A stretch of DNA of 64,000 nt from Leptotrichia hongkongensis (GTDB lineage: Bacteria > Fusobacteriota > Fusobacteriia > Fusobacteriales > Leptotrichiaceae), in NCBI RefSeq assembly GCF_007990635.1, contig NZ_AP019846.1, positions 2,170,001 through 2,234,000 on the forward strand, in the 5' to 3' direction. Both the position numbers and the translations under genes were made by a program. Numbering within the stretch: position 1 is the first letter of the stretch; the number at the start of each line of letters is the position of its first letter. A model generated the notes under the pieces. It made no database searches. It had not been told where the DNA came from and saw nothing but the letters and a program-made list of their open reading frames with translations. Below, in pieces: positions 26,484-35,787 of this stretch.

Positions 26484-27239
26484 TTAAAAAAATTTTAATC
26501 TCTTCATCATTTCTAAAAGTTCTAAAATATCTTCATCTATTTTATCGTGTTCAATTTCAATCTTTTTTAAATCAATTACATAAAAATATTTTTCCATAGT
26601 AACTACTAAATACTCTGAATCAATATATTCAAAATTAGAATAACTTGGTTTTAATACATAAGATAAAACAAAAGAACCATCTTGATTTTCTAGTTTATTA
26701 AAACTTTCTAATGCTTTAAATTTATCATTTATTTCTTTTATCCTTTTTTCTATTTGATTATATATTTCATATTTTATTTCTTTATTTTCAATAAATTTAG
26801 TTGTATATAAAGGTTCTTTTTTCATTTGTTGAATATCTAATAGTGAGTATTCTTTTTCCATTTGATTATACAGCCTATTTTTTTGATTCCCAGTAAATAT
26901 AGTTACATATAATGGTTCTTTTTCCAATTTCTGACTATCTAATAATGGAACATACGCGTATTCTTTTTCTATTTTTGAAGGTAAAACTATAAATCTTTCT
27001 ACTTTTGTTTCCTTTTTTAGTTCAATATAGTCTAATTCAAAATCTCCAAAAAAGCTAATATCTTTTGAATTTTTACAAATTTTTGAATTAATTTTAGTTA
27101 TTTCTATTTTTTTCTCAGAATAAGATTTAGGCTTATAAATCCATTCAGGAGTAAGATTCATCGTGCAAGGAAAATCTAAAGAAGTTCCAAATAAATAAAT
27201 TTGAGTAATAAATAATAACAAAAACTTCATATTTCTCAT
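26484..27239 (-). CDS. Exported protein with an internal tandem duplication
   Basis: About 251 residues from ATG 27239, which lies ten bases after AGGAGG; a TTG at 27248 is too close to the site. A hydrophobic signal (MKFLLLFITQIYLFG) is followed by a mature part with three cysteines. Two adjacent copies of about 34 residues share LLD.Q...KEPLY.T.F and YNQ.EK (about 100-170). The remainder looks beta-rich. No family is recognised. It is transcribed toward the ABC operon but separated from it by a terminator. Confidence 0.7.
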   Translation of the reverse strand: MRNMKFLLLFITQIYLFGTSLDFPCTMNLTPEWIYKPKSYSEKKIEITKINSKICKNSKDISFFGDFELDYIELKKETKVERFIVLPSKIEKEYAYVPLLDSQKLEKEPLYVTIFTGNQKNRLYNQMEKEYSLLDIQQMKKEPLYTTKFIENKEIKYEIYNQIEKRIKEINDKFKALESFNKLENQDGSFVLSYVLKPSYSNFEYIDSEYLVVTMEKYFYVIDLKKIEIEHDKIDEDILELLEMMKRLKFF

Positions 27240-27313
27240 TAAATTCAATCCTCCTATATATAAATGTATAAATTAAATACACAAATATTATAGCATATTA
27301 TAATAAATAAAAA

Positions 27314-27342
27314 CAAAAAAGAGCAGTATTTTTCTGCTCTTC
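27314..27342 (-). terminator. Terminator region upstream of the exported protein gene
   Basis: AAGAGCAG and CTGCTCTT form an eight-base-pair stem; on the minus strand it is followed by seven T. It lies 72 bases upstream of the exported-protein start and downstream of nothing on that strand but the ABC operon is on its other side, so its target is uncertain; the plus-strand side would act poorly. Confidence 0.6.
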
Positions 27343-27451
27343 AAAATTTTTATTTTACATACATTTTTTATATCGTCTTGTTTGCCTCATTACAAGTAGA
27401 TTCTTTTTATAATTATATCATTAAAATTTACAAAGAATTTTTCACAAAAAC

Positions 27452-28255
27452 CTACTTAACTTCCACCATTTCCCCACGTACAGGAAATATTGCACTCAAT
27501 AACGACTTCGTATATGGATGTTTTGCTTTTTCAGAAATTTGTCCGCCTTCTATTACTTCCACCACATCTCCGTGATACATTACTACGATTTCGTGTGCAA
27601 AAGACTCTATTAGTGCAATGTCGTGACATATAAAAATCATTGTTATGTTTTTTTCTTTTTGTAATTTTACAAGAAGTTCCACTATGTTTTTTTGAATGGA
27701 AACATCAAGTGCGGAAGTTGCCTCATCGCATATAAGTATCTCTGGCTCAAGCGAAATTGCTCTTGCGATTCCAAGCCTTTGTCTTTGCCCACCACTCATA
27801 TTTTGAGGATACTTTGTTACAAATTCTTCAGGCAAGTCAACCATTTTAAGAAGTTCTATAGCTTTTTGCTTTCTTTCCGATCTTTTTAGTCTACTATAAT
27901 TCAATAATGGCTCTGTGAGGATTTTCATAACGTTCATTTTGGGATTAAAAGCTGACCATGGATCTTGAAAGACTATTTGGATATTTTGTCTATTTTCCCA
28001 CACTTCCTGTTTTGTAAACTTACTTATATCCCTTCCGTGATATAAAATCTCTCCAGAGGTTGGCTTTTCCAAGTCCATAAGCATATTTACAAGTGTTGTT
28101 TTTCCTGATCCTGATTCTCCAACAATTCCCAAAGTTTTTCCTTTATGAATTTTTAAATTCACTTTATTACAAGCCACTACTTTTTTATCATTTAATTTTT
28201 CATAAATTTTTGTAAGATTTTTTGTTTCAAGAATTACGTCATTAATATTAGACAA
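27452..28255 (-). CDS. ABC transporter ATPase (nickel/peptide type, second subunit)
   Basis: ATP-binding subunit of the OppF/NikE class, 267 residues. Walker A GESGSGKTT (about 41-49), Q-loop FQDPWSAFNPKM, signature NMSGGQRQRLGIARA, Walker B ILICDEATSALD, and a C-terminal oligopeptide-type tail with HPYTKSLLSAIFPVRGE. I place the start at TTG 28255, six bases after GGAGGTGA, instead of the TTG at 28270 inside that site. Last gene of a five-gene operon behind cobalamin riboswitch 2, hence a likely part of a cobalt or corrinoid-related importer. Confidence 0.88.
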   Translation of the reverse strand: MSNINDVILETKNLTKIYEKLNDKKVVACNKVNLKIHKGKTLGIVGESGSGKTTLVNMLMDLEKPTSGEILYHGRDISKFTKQEVWENRQNIQIVFQDPWSAFNPKMNVMKILTEPLLNYSRLKRSERKQKAIELLKMVDLPEEFVTKYPQNMSGGQRQRLGIARAISLEPEILICDEATSALDVSIQKNIVELLVKLQKEKNITMIFICHDIALIESFAHEIVVMYHGDVVEVIEGGQISEKAKHPYTKSLLSAIFPVRGEMVEVK

Positions 28256-29033
28256 GCCTTTCACCTCCAATTTCAGGCACAGCTTCTAGCAATTTTTTAG
28301 TATATTCACTTTTTGGATTTTCTATAACTTCATTTTTATTACCTGCATCAACTATTTTTCCATTCTGCATAACAATTATTTTATCTGAAATATATGCAGC
28401 AACTCCCAGATTGTGAGTTACCATTATGATAGAAGTGTCAAATTTTTTTCTGAGATCCATTATTTCCTTTACTATTTGAGCCTGTGTTATAACATCTAAT
28501 GCACTTGTAGGCTCATCTGCCAGAATAATTTTTGGATGGAAAGTTAGTGCCATTGCTATTCCTACACGCTGTTTCATTCCACCTGACAGTTGGTGCGGAT
28601 AGCTTTTCATAATGATTTCAGGATCTGGCAAGTTTACTTTGGAAAACATATCTTCTGCTTTTTCTTCAGCTTCTTTTGCTGACATTTTGGAATGTGTCTG
28701 AATGTATTCGACAAACTGTTTTCCTATTTTTCTTATTGGATTAAGAGTTCCTCCTGAATCCTGTGAAATCATAGTTATTTCAGTCCCTCGCAGTTCCCTC
28801 CATTGATTAAGGCTTTTACTGAGCATTGATTCTCCATTATAAATTATATCGCCTGAAATTATTTTCCCTCCATTTGGCAATAGTCCCAAAATAGAAGAAA
28901 GAACGGTAGATTTTCCACTACCGCTTTCCCCAACTATTGTTATTATTTCACCTTTTTTCAATGAAAGAGAAAAATTTTCAACTACTGGATCCTTATCTCC
29001 ATACTGAATTGTCAAATCTTTTATCTCCAACAT
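28248..29033 (-). CDS. ABC transporter ATPase (nickel/peptide type, first subunit)
   Basis: OppD/NikD-class ATPase, 261 residues. Walker A GESGSGKST (about 35-43), Q-loop ISQDSGGTLNPI, signature QLSGGMKQRVGIAMA, Walker B IILADEPTSALD and switch histidine VTHNLG. It is shorter than typical OppD (about 330) and lacks the long iron-sulfur-type C-terminal extension, which is more like NikD. AAGGAG precedes the ATG. It follows the binding-protein gene by nine bases and overlaps the second ATPase gene. Confidence 0.9.
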   Translation of the reverse strand: MLEIKDLTIQYGDKDPVVENFSLSLKKGEIITIVGESGSGKSTVLSSILGLLPNGGKIISGDIIYNGESMLSKSLNQWRELRGTEITMISQDSGGTLNPIRKIGKQFVEYIQTHSKMSAKEAEEKAEDMFSKVNLPDPEIIMKSYPHQLSGGMKQRVGIAMALTFHPKIILADEPTSALDVITQAQIVKEIMDLRKKFDTSIIMVTHNLGVAAYISDKIIVMQNGKIVDAGNKNEVIENPKSEYTKKLLEAVPEIGGERLV

Positions 29034-29042
29034 AAATTCTCC

Positions 29043-30608
29043 TTAATTAGCTTTTGCTACATCTTTTGTTATCCAGTAGTAATCCATTGGATACATTTTA
29101 AGTCCTGTTACTGCTTTGTTGCTGTAAAGGAATGTAGTTTCATATCCAAAGAACATTGTAGCAGCATCGTTCATTATTAACTGCTGTATTTTTACAATCA
29201 GGTCTTTTCTCTTAGCTTTGTCAAATTCTTTTGATAACTCATCAAGCATTTTGTCAACTTCAGGGTTTGAATAACCTGTTTTGTTTGTTTCTGCTTTGCT
29301 GTACCAGTTTTCATGCAAGTATTTTTCAGGATCTCCAGTATTTGCAGCAAGTACGTTCCAAATTAACATATCAAAGTTTGAATCGTCTCTCATACTCAAA
29401 ACTGTTTCATAACTCACAGGCTTTAATGTTACTTTGATTCCAATTTCCTTCATATCTGTCTGAAATGCCTGAGCATAGATTCCTAATTCTTCTCTACTTG
29501 TATAAATTACAAAGTTCAAGTCAAGTTTTGATCCATCAGGACGTTCTACAAATCCATCTCCATCCACATCTTTATAACCTGCATCTGCTAATAATTTTTT
29601 AGCACTTTCACGATTATAAGCATTTTCATCCTTTAATTCATTAAATCCGAAGTCCAATGTCGGAGGTACTGGTGCTTTTCCTGGAGTTGCTCCACCTTGT
29701 AATAAGTTTTGTGTATAGTTTTCTCTATTTGCACCTCTTATTATTGCTTCTCTTAATACTTTATCTTTAAGTCCTTTAGTTTGATTCATAAAGGCATAAG
29801 TTGATCTAAGTGATTTCAATTCATTTATTACAATATTTTTATCCCCTTCAAAATCAGCCTTATTAGTAACTTTCAAGTTGTACGCTACATCAATTTCTCC
29901 TGATTTTAACGATAATGCTCTTGTATTTTGATCATTTATATCTTTAAATGTTACTTTTGCCAATTTTGCTTTTCCATTCCAATACTTTTCATTTCTTACA
30001 ACAACTGTCTGTTCACCAGGCTTAAATTCTTGAACAATAAACGGTCCTGTTGATATTGGTCCTTTTTGAGCAAATTCATCTGTATTAACTGATGTATCAA
30101 CTATTAAGAATAATGGATCTGCCAATGATTCAGGCAATATTGCTACAGGCTCTTTTGTTTTTATTTTCAATTCTTGTCCATTGGCTTCTATTGAAGCATA
30201 TTTAAAGAATGATTCTGCTCTTTTATTTTTAGCAAATACTCTTTCTATTGATTTTTTTACTGCTTCTGCTGTCAATGGATGTCCATTTGAGAAAGTTACT
30301 CCATCTCTTATTTTAAAAGTCCACTCTAATTTATCATTACTTAATTTCCAGCTTTCAGCAAGCAATGGCTGCAAGTTACCTTTTTCATCAAAAATTGTCA
30401 AGTTCTCTCCAACACCATAACGAGTTACAACCCAGCTAAAATATTGATCTGTAGGCTCAAGCGTATCTGCAAACGAAGTTACTCCAACTACAAGTTCATC
30501 TGGATTAGTTTTACTTTTTGCAGAACCACCTTTTCCACCACATGCTACAAGCAGCATCAATACTGCTAAAATTAAAATTAAAAATTTACTTTTACGATTT
30601 TTTAACAT
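29043..30608 (-). CDS. Binding lipoprotein of nickel/peptide-type ABC transporter
   Basis: Solute-binding family 5 (NikA/DppA-like) lipoprotein, 521 residues. A signal ending LVACG (lipid-attached Cys about 23), then VVGVTSFADTLEPTD, NLTIFDEKGNLQPLLAESW, FKIRDGVTFSNGHPLTAEAV, and ISTGPFIVQEFKPGE as typical family stretches. The ligand cannot be read from sequence; control by a cobalamin riboswitch suggests cobalt, or a cobalt chelate. Gene order is permease-permease-binding protein-ATPase-ATPase. Confidence 0.9.
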   Translation of the reverse strand: MLKNRKSKFLILILAVLMLLVACGGKGGSAKSKTNPDELVVGVTSFADTLEPTDQYFSWVVTRYGVGENLTIFDEKGNLQPLLAESWKLSNDKLEWTFKIRDGVTFSNGHPLTAEAVKKSIERVFAKNKRAESFFKYASIEANGQELKIKTKEPVAILPESLADPLFLIVDTSVNTDEFAQKGPISTGPFIVQEFKPGEQTVVVRNEKYWNGKAKLAKVTFKDINDQNTRALSLKSGEIDVAYNLKVTNKADFEGDKNIVINELKSLRSTYAFMNQTKGLKDKVLREAIIRGANRENYTQNLLQGGATPGKAPVPPTLDFGFNELKDENAYNRESAKKLLADAGYKDVDGDGFVERPDGSKLDLNFVIYTSREELGIYAQAFQTDMKEIGIKVTLKPVSYETVLSMRDDSNFDMLIWNVLAANTGDPEKYLHENWYSKAETNKTGYSNPEVDKMLDELSKEFDKAKRKDLIVKIQQLIMNDAATMFFGYETTFLYSNKAVTGLKMYPMDYYWITKDVAKAN

Positions 30609-30650
30609 TCTTTTCTCCCTATATATTTTATTTTTTGTTACTTTTTTTAA

Positions 30651-31472
30651 TTATTCACTTTTTATATCAACTAAATCTCTTACCGAATCTCCCAGCATGT
30701 TGAATATAATTACAACAATTACTATTGCTAGCCCTGGATACATCATCATCCAAGGAGCTCTGCTAAGTGTTGTTCTACCTTCGTTAAGCATTGCTCCCCA
30801 TTCTGGTGTTGGAGGCTGTGCTCCAAATCCTAGGAATGAAAGTGCCGCTATTTCCAGCATTAATGTCCCCATATCTGAAACTGCTGTTACTATCATCGTT
30901 GTAATCATATTTGGAATTATATATTTAAATATTACTGAATAATCCCTGCTTCCTGTTATTTTTGCCGCTTCTACATACAGTTCCTGCTTTATCTTAAGAA
31001 CCATGCTCCTTGCAAGCCTTGCGTATTTTGTCCAAGTAACTGCCGCTATTGCTATAATTGAATTTTTCACACTTGGATTCAAAAGTCCAGCTATCGCTAT
31101 AGCAAGAATTAATCCCGGAAATGCAATCATCATATCTCCAAGTCTCATTATTACTGTATCAACAATTCCTCCAAAATATCCTGCAACTACTCCCAGTATA
31201 GTTCCTACAGAAAAAATTATAAACATCAAAGTCAAAGTCATGAATATCGAGTATCTTGAACCATATATAACTCTTGAAAACAAATCTCTTCCAAGCTGAT
31301 CCGTTCCAAAAATATACTGTTTTGATGGACGTTGCAAACTTGGCGCTAATTGTTTAAAAGGATTATTAGGCACTATAAATGGTGCAAAAATTGCAATTAA
31401 TACCACAATGACTGCAAGCGCCAGAAATATTTTCAGTTGTGTATTTTTTCCAACAAATTTTAATTTATTCAA
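30651..31472 (-). CDS. ABC transporter permease (nickel/peptide type, C subunit)
   Basis: Inner-membrane permease of the DppC/NikC class, 273 residues, about six hydrophobic segments. Characteristic pieces: FGTDQLGRDLFSRVIYGSRYS (about 55-75) and the EAA-type loop EAAKITGSRDYSVIFKYIIPN (about 160-180) that contacts the ATPases. The start is TTG at 31472, with GAGGAGGT nine bases before it. Two bases separate it from the stop of the B subunit gene. Confidence 0.92.
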   Translation of the reverse strand: MNKLKFVGKNTQLKIFLALAVIVVLIAIFAPFIVPNNPFKQLAPSLQRPSKQYIFGTDQLGRDLFSRVIYGSRYSIFMTLTLMFIIFSVGTILGVVAGYFGGIVDTVIMRLGDMMIAFPGLILAIAIAGLLNPSVKNSIIAIAAVTWTKYARLARSMVLKIKQELYVEAAKITGSRDYSVIFKYIIPNMITTMIVTAVSDMGTLMLEIAALSFLGFGAQPPTPEWGAMLNEGRTTLSRAPWMMMYPGLAIVIVVIIFNMLGDSVRDLVDIKSE

Positions 31473-31474
31473 AC

Positions 31475-32416
31475 CTAAATTACCTCCTCAACCCTTGCAT
31501 CCAGATATTTATAAGAAATATCTACCGCAATATTTACAATTAGATATAAGAAAGCAATTATAAGCACATAAGCCTGTATCAAAGGATAATCCTGAGATGA
31601 AATCGCCTTTACTGCCATTCTTCCCATTCCTGGCCAGTTATAAACTATTTCTACAACTGCAGTTCCTCCCAGAAGGCTTCCTAATGAAAGTCCTAGAAGT
31701 GTTATTATTGGAAGCATTGCATTAGGCAGTACATGTTTCCATAAAATATCTCTTTCTTTTATTCCTCTCATTCTAGCCCCTGTCACATAACTTTTTCCAA
31801 GTTCTTCAAGGAATATATGTCTTATTTGACGTATATACTTAGCTGACATTGCTATCGCTATTGTAAATGCAGGTAAAATCATTGAACCAAAATCAGCATT
31901 TCCGCCTGAAACTGATACCAATCCTAGTTGCACTCCAAAAATACTCAAAAATACTAGCCCTAGCCAGAAACTAGGTACAGACATTCCCATAAATGTTATC
32001 ATTCTTATCAAATAATCTTGCCATTTATTTTCTTTTACTGCCGCAAGTATTCCAAGCGGTATCGACATTGCACACATCATAAAAAGTGACAGAAAAGATA
32101 ATGATAATGTAGGCATGAATGCCTGAGCAATTTTCTGAATTACAGGTATTCTTAGTGAATACGATTTACCAAAGTTTCCTTGCAGCACTCCAAACAGCCA
32201 TTTCCAGTATTGGATGTAGAAAGGCTGGTTAAGCCCAAGTTCCGCCCTAGTTTGAGCCAGAAGTTCAGGCGTTGGAATAAGTCCACACTCTGTCAGCATT
32301 ACTTGTGCAGGGTCTCCCGGCGAAATATACATAAGACAGAAAGTAAAAAAACTTATTCCAAAAAGTACAATTAATATTTGTGTAGCATATTTTGCTATTT
32401 TTTTATTCTTCGTCAT
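31475..32416 (-). CDS. ABC transporter permease (nickel/peptide type, B subunit)
   Basis: Permease of the DppB/NikB class, 313 residues, with an N-terminal helix ILIVLFGISFFTFCLMYISPGDPA and the loop GARMRGIKERDILWKHVLPNA (about 218-238). First gene after cobalamin riboswitch 2. The ATG at 32416 is far (28 bases) from the only good ribosome site (GGAGG); a perfect inverted repeat GTGATA-AG-TATCAC lies between and could shorten the distance as a hairpin. No in-frame ATG, GTG or TTG lies nearer the site. Confidence 0.9.
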   Translation of the reverse strand: MTKNKKIAKYATQILIVLFGISFFTFCLMYISPGDPAQVMLTECGLIPTPELLAQTRAELGLNQPFYIQYWKWLFGVLQGNFGKSYSLRIPVIQKIAQAFMPTLSLSFLSLFMMCAMSIPLGILAAVKENKWQDYLIRMITFMGMSVPSFWLGLVFLSIFGVQLGLVSVSGGNADFGSMILPAFTIAIAMSAKYIRQIRHIFLEELGKSYVTGARMRGIKERDILWKHVLPNAMLPIITLLGLSLGSLLGGTAVVEIVYNWPGMGRMAVKAISSQDYPLIQAYVLIIAFLYLIVNIAVDISYKYLDARVEEVI

Positions 32417-32552
32417 TGGTCTAAACTCGTGATACTTATCACTTCCTCCTTCAAAAAATATGACTATTTTATTTATCTCATAGTATTAGTTATATTTTAT
32501 TATTCCTATACTAATAAGAGATTTTTTTATATTTTTAAAATTTTATATAAAC

Positions 32553-32580
32553 AAAAAAATCCAACTCAGAAAATTGAACT
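32553..32580 (-). terminator. Terminator between riboswitch 2 and the ABC operon
   Basis: On the minus strand AGTTCAA and TTGGATT pair (with G-T) around TTTTCTGAG, followed by a T-run, about 137 bases before the first permease gene. Likely expression platform of riboswitch 2. Confidence 0.6.
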
Positions 32581-32682
32581 AAAATTTATATATTAAAACA
32601 GATGGATAGTATTTATGCAGATTTACAGCAGTTTTTATATATTAAATTTTTCCCTTCCCGAAAAATAAAATTTTTTAATATA

Positions 32683-32834
32683 GGCAAGTCTCCTGACTAA
32701 CTTCATCCTACTCATACCCTTCCCAAAATATAATTATATTCCAGTGGTTTTTCAGTACTTTCGTCAGTATCACAGTAGAGGTGGCTGTACCAGATTCTAA
32801 CTAGTTTCCTTATTAAGTTTTACAACACCTATAA
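32683..32834 (-). ncRNA. Cobalamin riboswitch 2 (before the nickel/peptide-type ABC operon)
   Basis: Same conserved blocks as riboswitch 1 on the minus strand: TATAGGTG, AATAAGGAAACTAG, AATCTGGTACAGCC, CTACTGTGATACTGACGAAAG, CCACTGGAA, GGGAAGGGTATGAGTAGGATGA and the B12 box AGTCAGGAGACTTGCC. It begins about 33 bases after the cbiK stop. No strong promoter is seen in between, so transcripts may also enter from cbiK. Confidence 0.94.
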
Positions 32835-32866
32835 AATTATAAATTTAAAATTATTCTTTTGCTATA

Positions 32867-33607
32867 TTAATAAACTTCTTCTAATTTATCCATAAACATT
32901 TCACGTATAAACTGATATTCTCCCATTCCCTTTAATAAAGGTGTTACTTCGTATCCTTCATTCTCAAGAACAGTTTTCCATGAATCATCCTCATCAGAAG
33001 CCATATCATTTTTGGCATGATCTCCTGCCACAATCATAAACGGCTTTAACAGTATTTTCTTAAATCCTCTTCCTTTTAACTTCTGGATAACATCTTCAAT
33101 TGTAACTTTTCCTTCAACTGTTGCTACAAAAATATTATCTTTTCCAGCTTTCTCATATTCCTCTTGAAGCCGTTGATATGTAATGTCTGCGACACTTTCA
33201 GATCCGTGACCCATAAATACAATGGCATCATTTCCTTCAAGATTGTTAAATTCTTCATTGCTCACAACTTTTTTAAAGTCTTCATCAGTTGTTAAAAGTG
33301 GTTTTGAAATTTTTCCATATTTGTTATTAAGTTTTGAATACTCAATTCCATCTAGAATATGTAAAGACATTGTGATAATCTCATCATATCCTTTATTTTT
33401 TAAGGCTTCTAGCCCTTCCTCCTGATCAAATATGTGGATTCCTTCTTTTCTTTCCACTATTCGTCTTATAACTCCTGAAGTGTAGGCTCTTTCCACATTT
33501 TCAGTTCCATATTTTGCTTCCACTTCTTTTTGAATCGAGTCAAGGCATTTTTCTCTTGTATCCTTATGCGATGTACCAAAACTTGTTACTAAAATCGCCT
33601 TTCTCAT
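32867..33607 (-). CDS. cbiK: Sirohydrochlorin cobaltochelatase (anaerobic type)
   Basis: Inserts Co(II) into sirohydrochlorin at the start of the anaerobic cobalamin pathway. 246 residues from ATG 33607, eight bases after AAAGGAAG (a GTG six bases earlier abuts the site). The sequence has KAILVTSFGTSHKDTREK at the N-terminus and the three metal ligands expected from Salmonella CbiK: His134 in FMGHGSE, Glu165 in ATVEGK and His197 in VAGDHAKNDM. No secretion signal. Located upstream of riboswitch 2. Confidence 0.95.
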   Translation of the reverse strand: MRKAILVTSFGTSHKDTREKCLDSIQKEVEAKYGTENVERAYTSGVIRRIVERKEGIHIFDQEEGLEALKNKGYDEIITMSLHILDGIEYSKLNNKYGKISKPLLTTDEDFKKVVSNEEFNNLEGNDAIVFMGHGSESVADITYQRLQEEYEKAGKDNIFVATVEGKVTIEDVIQKLKGRGFKKILLKPFMIVAGDHAKNDMASDEDDSWKTVLENEGYEVTPLLKGMGEYQFIREMFMDKLEEVY

Positions 33608-33896
33608 AAACACTTCCTTTCCATCTAAAATTATTTACCTTACTGAATCTTTTAAATTTGATTATCAAACTATTCTATATATTTATATTATAATCGTTTT
33701 TTTCTTCTTTTGCAACTATTTTTTTAAATTTATTTAACATTTTTTCTACTGGATATAATTTTTTTGCTTTCCCTCAAACCTATTATTTATAGTCATCTTT
33801 TTCAATTTTCTTTGAAAATTATATTTTTATAGTAAAATTTAGATTAAATAAAAAAGGTATATAAATATATATACCCACATTTTAAATCTTTAAAAT

Positions 33897-34388
33897 TTAT
33901 TTTACTTTTGATTTTACATTTTGAAACAATCCTTCTACAAATTCTGCTTTAGTTGTATCACTTCCAGAAATTTTTACAGTTCCTACTATTTCCCGTGCAA
34001 AAGGGTACACATTGTAAGTCCATCCATTCTTTGTAGTAATTTGACGAATATTTTTATTTTCTGATGCCGCTACTTCTGTAACTTCTACCTGTCCTTTGTA
34101 TTTGTTTTTTTCAAATAGCTTCAAAATACTTACAAGTGCAGATTCATCGTGTTTTTCTATAATAAACTCAACTTTATCTGCTCCTGAAAGGTTTTGATAC
34201 ATCTGTTTTGCAAAATCTCCGTCCTTTTTCATTCCAAAGAGAAGATTTGCAAGTCCTCCTCTATTTATTGTTCCTGATATTATTGGACTTTCATAATTGT
34301 CATTAATAACTCCAATTACAACTTTGTCAAAAGCTGAAAACGATAGTGTTCCAAAAATAATAAATAATGCTAAAATTAACTTTTTCAT
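33897..34388 (-). CDS. Exported protein, unknown function
   Basis: 163 residues with a clear signal peptide (MKKLILALFIIFGTLSFSA) and a mature region that begins FDKVVIGVINDNYESPIISG. No cysteines and no membrane segment after the signal, so probably soluble in the periplasm or at the outer membrane. AAGGAG precedes the ATG. It lies 61 bases downstream of ffh and could share its transcript. Not recognised. Confidence 0.7.
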   Translation of the reverse strand: MKKLILALFIIFGTLSFSAFDKVVIGVINDNYESPIISGTINRGGLANLLFGMKKDGDFAKQMYQNLSGADKVEFIIEKHDESALVSILKLFEKNKYKGQVEVTEVAASENKNIRQITTKNGWTYNVYPFAREIVGTVKISGSDTTKAEFVEGLFQNVKSKVK

Positions 34389-34449
34389 TTGTGTCTCTCC
34401 TTTTTTATTTTCTCCAGTTTTATAAAAAATTTTAGTTGATATTATATTT

Positions 34450-35787
34450 CTATCTTCTTCTGCCCTTCATAAATCCTCCACCAAGTCCTGGAATACCGCC
34501 ACTGTTAAACATTTTCATCATCTGTTTCATTTGCTCAAACTGCTTTATCAATTTATTTACGTCATTTACCTGAACTCCGCTTCCTTTGGCAATTCTCATT
34601 TTACGGCTTCCGTTTTTTAGAAGTTTTGGATCACGTCTTTCTTGAACTGTCATTGAAAAAATGATTGCTTCGACCTTTTTCATTTCTTTTTCAGCCATTC
34701 CCATGTCAATCATGCTAGTGTCAACTCCTGGTATCATTTTCATAATTCCAGCAATTGATCCCATTTTTCTTATCATTTTAAACTGCTTTAAAAAATCTTC
34801 AAAGTCAAACTGGTTCTTTCTAAATTTTTCTTCCATTTTCTTGGCTTCTTTTTCATCAATAGCTTCCTGTGCCTTTTCTACAAGTGAAACGACATCTCCC
34901 ATTCCAAGAATACGTGAAGCAAGCCTATCTGGGTGAAATGGTGCAATATCATCCAGTTTTTCCCCTTCACTTATAAATTTAATTGGCTTTCCTGCAACTT
35001 CCTTTACTGAAAGGGCAGCCCCTCCACGAGTATCTCCATCCAGCTTTGTAAGCACAACTCCAGTAATATCAAGCTGTTCATTAAACTCTTTTGCCACATT
35101 AACTGCATCCTGTCCCGTCATTCCATCAACTACAAGCAAAATTTCATTTGGATTAAAACTGTCCTTTATATCTTGCAGTTCATTCATAAGCTGTTCATCA
35201 ATGTGAAGTCTTCCCGCCGTATCAATAATAACATAAGTCGCATGTTCATTTTTTGAAGCCTCAATTCCCTGTTTTACAATTTCCACCGCATCTGTACTTT
35301 CATCAATCGTAAATACAGGAACTTTCACTTGCTCTCCTAATACCTTCAATTGCTTTTTCGCAGCAGGTCTATAAACATCTGCTCCAATCAGAAATGGCTT
35401 TTCTCCTTTTGATTTTAGATGTTTTGCTAATTTCCCAGAAAATGTAGTTTTCCCAGCCCCTTGAAGTCCGGAAAGCATTACAATAGTAGGGTTTTTATCA
35501 GCTTTTGCGATTGAAACATTTGATCCTCCTAGCACTTCCACAAGTTCATCATTTACAATCTTGATAAATTGCTGTGTAGGATTAACTCCACTAATAACAT
35601 GTTCCCCTAGTGCCTTTTCCCGAATTTTTGCTACAAAGTTCTTAGCCACTCCATAGTTTACATCCGCTTCAAGCAATGCTAACCGTACTTCCCTCAAAGC
35701 ATCCTTCATATTGCTCTCTGTCAACTTTCCCTGTCCGCTGACTTTTTTAAATATATCCTTAAATCTGTCTCCTAAATTATTAAACAT
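34450..35787 (-). CDS. ffh: Signal recognition particle GTPase Ffh
   Basis: SRP54 homologue that binds signal sequences on the ribosome and targets them to FtsY. 445 residues: N-domain (about 1-90), G-domain with GLQGAGKTTFSGKLA (about 105-119), DTAGRLHIDE and TKLDGDTRGG, and a methionine-rich M-domain from about 300 ending in FMKGRRR with MKQMMKMFNSGG. GGAG precedes the ATG. No SRP RNA was recognised nearby. Confidence 0.97.
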   Translation of the reverse strand: MFNNLGDRFKDIFKKVSGQGKLTESNMKDALREVRLALLEADVNYGVAKNFVAKIREKALGEHVISGVNPTQQFIKIVNDELVEVLGGSNVSIAKADKNPTIVMLSGLQGAGKTTFSGKLAKHLKSKGEKPFLIGADVYRPAAKKQLKVLGEQVKVPVFTIDESTDAVEIVKQGIEASKNEHATYVIIDTAGRLHIDEQLMNELQDIKDSFNPNEILLVVDGMTGQDAVNVAKEFNEQLDITGVVLTKLDGDTRGGAALSVKEVAGKPIKFISEGEKLDDIAPFHPDRLASRILGMGDVVSLVEKAQEAIDEKEAKKMEEKFRKNQFDFEDFLKQFKMIRKMGSIAGIMKMIPGVDTSMIDMGMAEKEMKKVEAIIFSMTVQERRDPKLLKNGSRKMRIAKGSGVQVNDVNKLIKQFEQMKQMMKMFNSGGIPGLGGGFMKGRRR

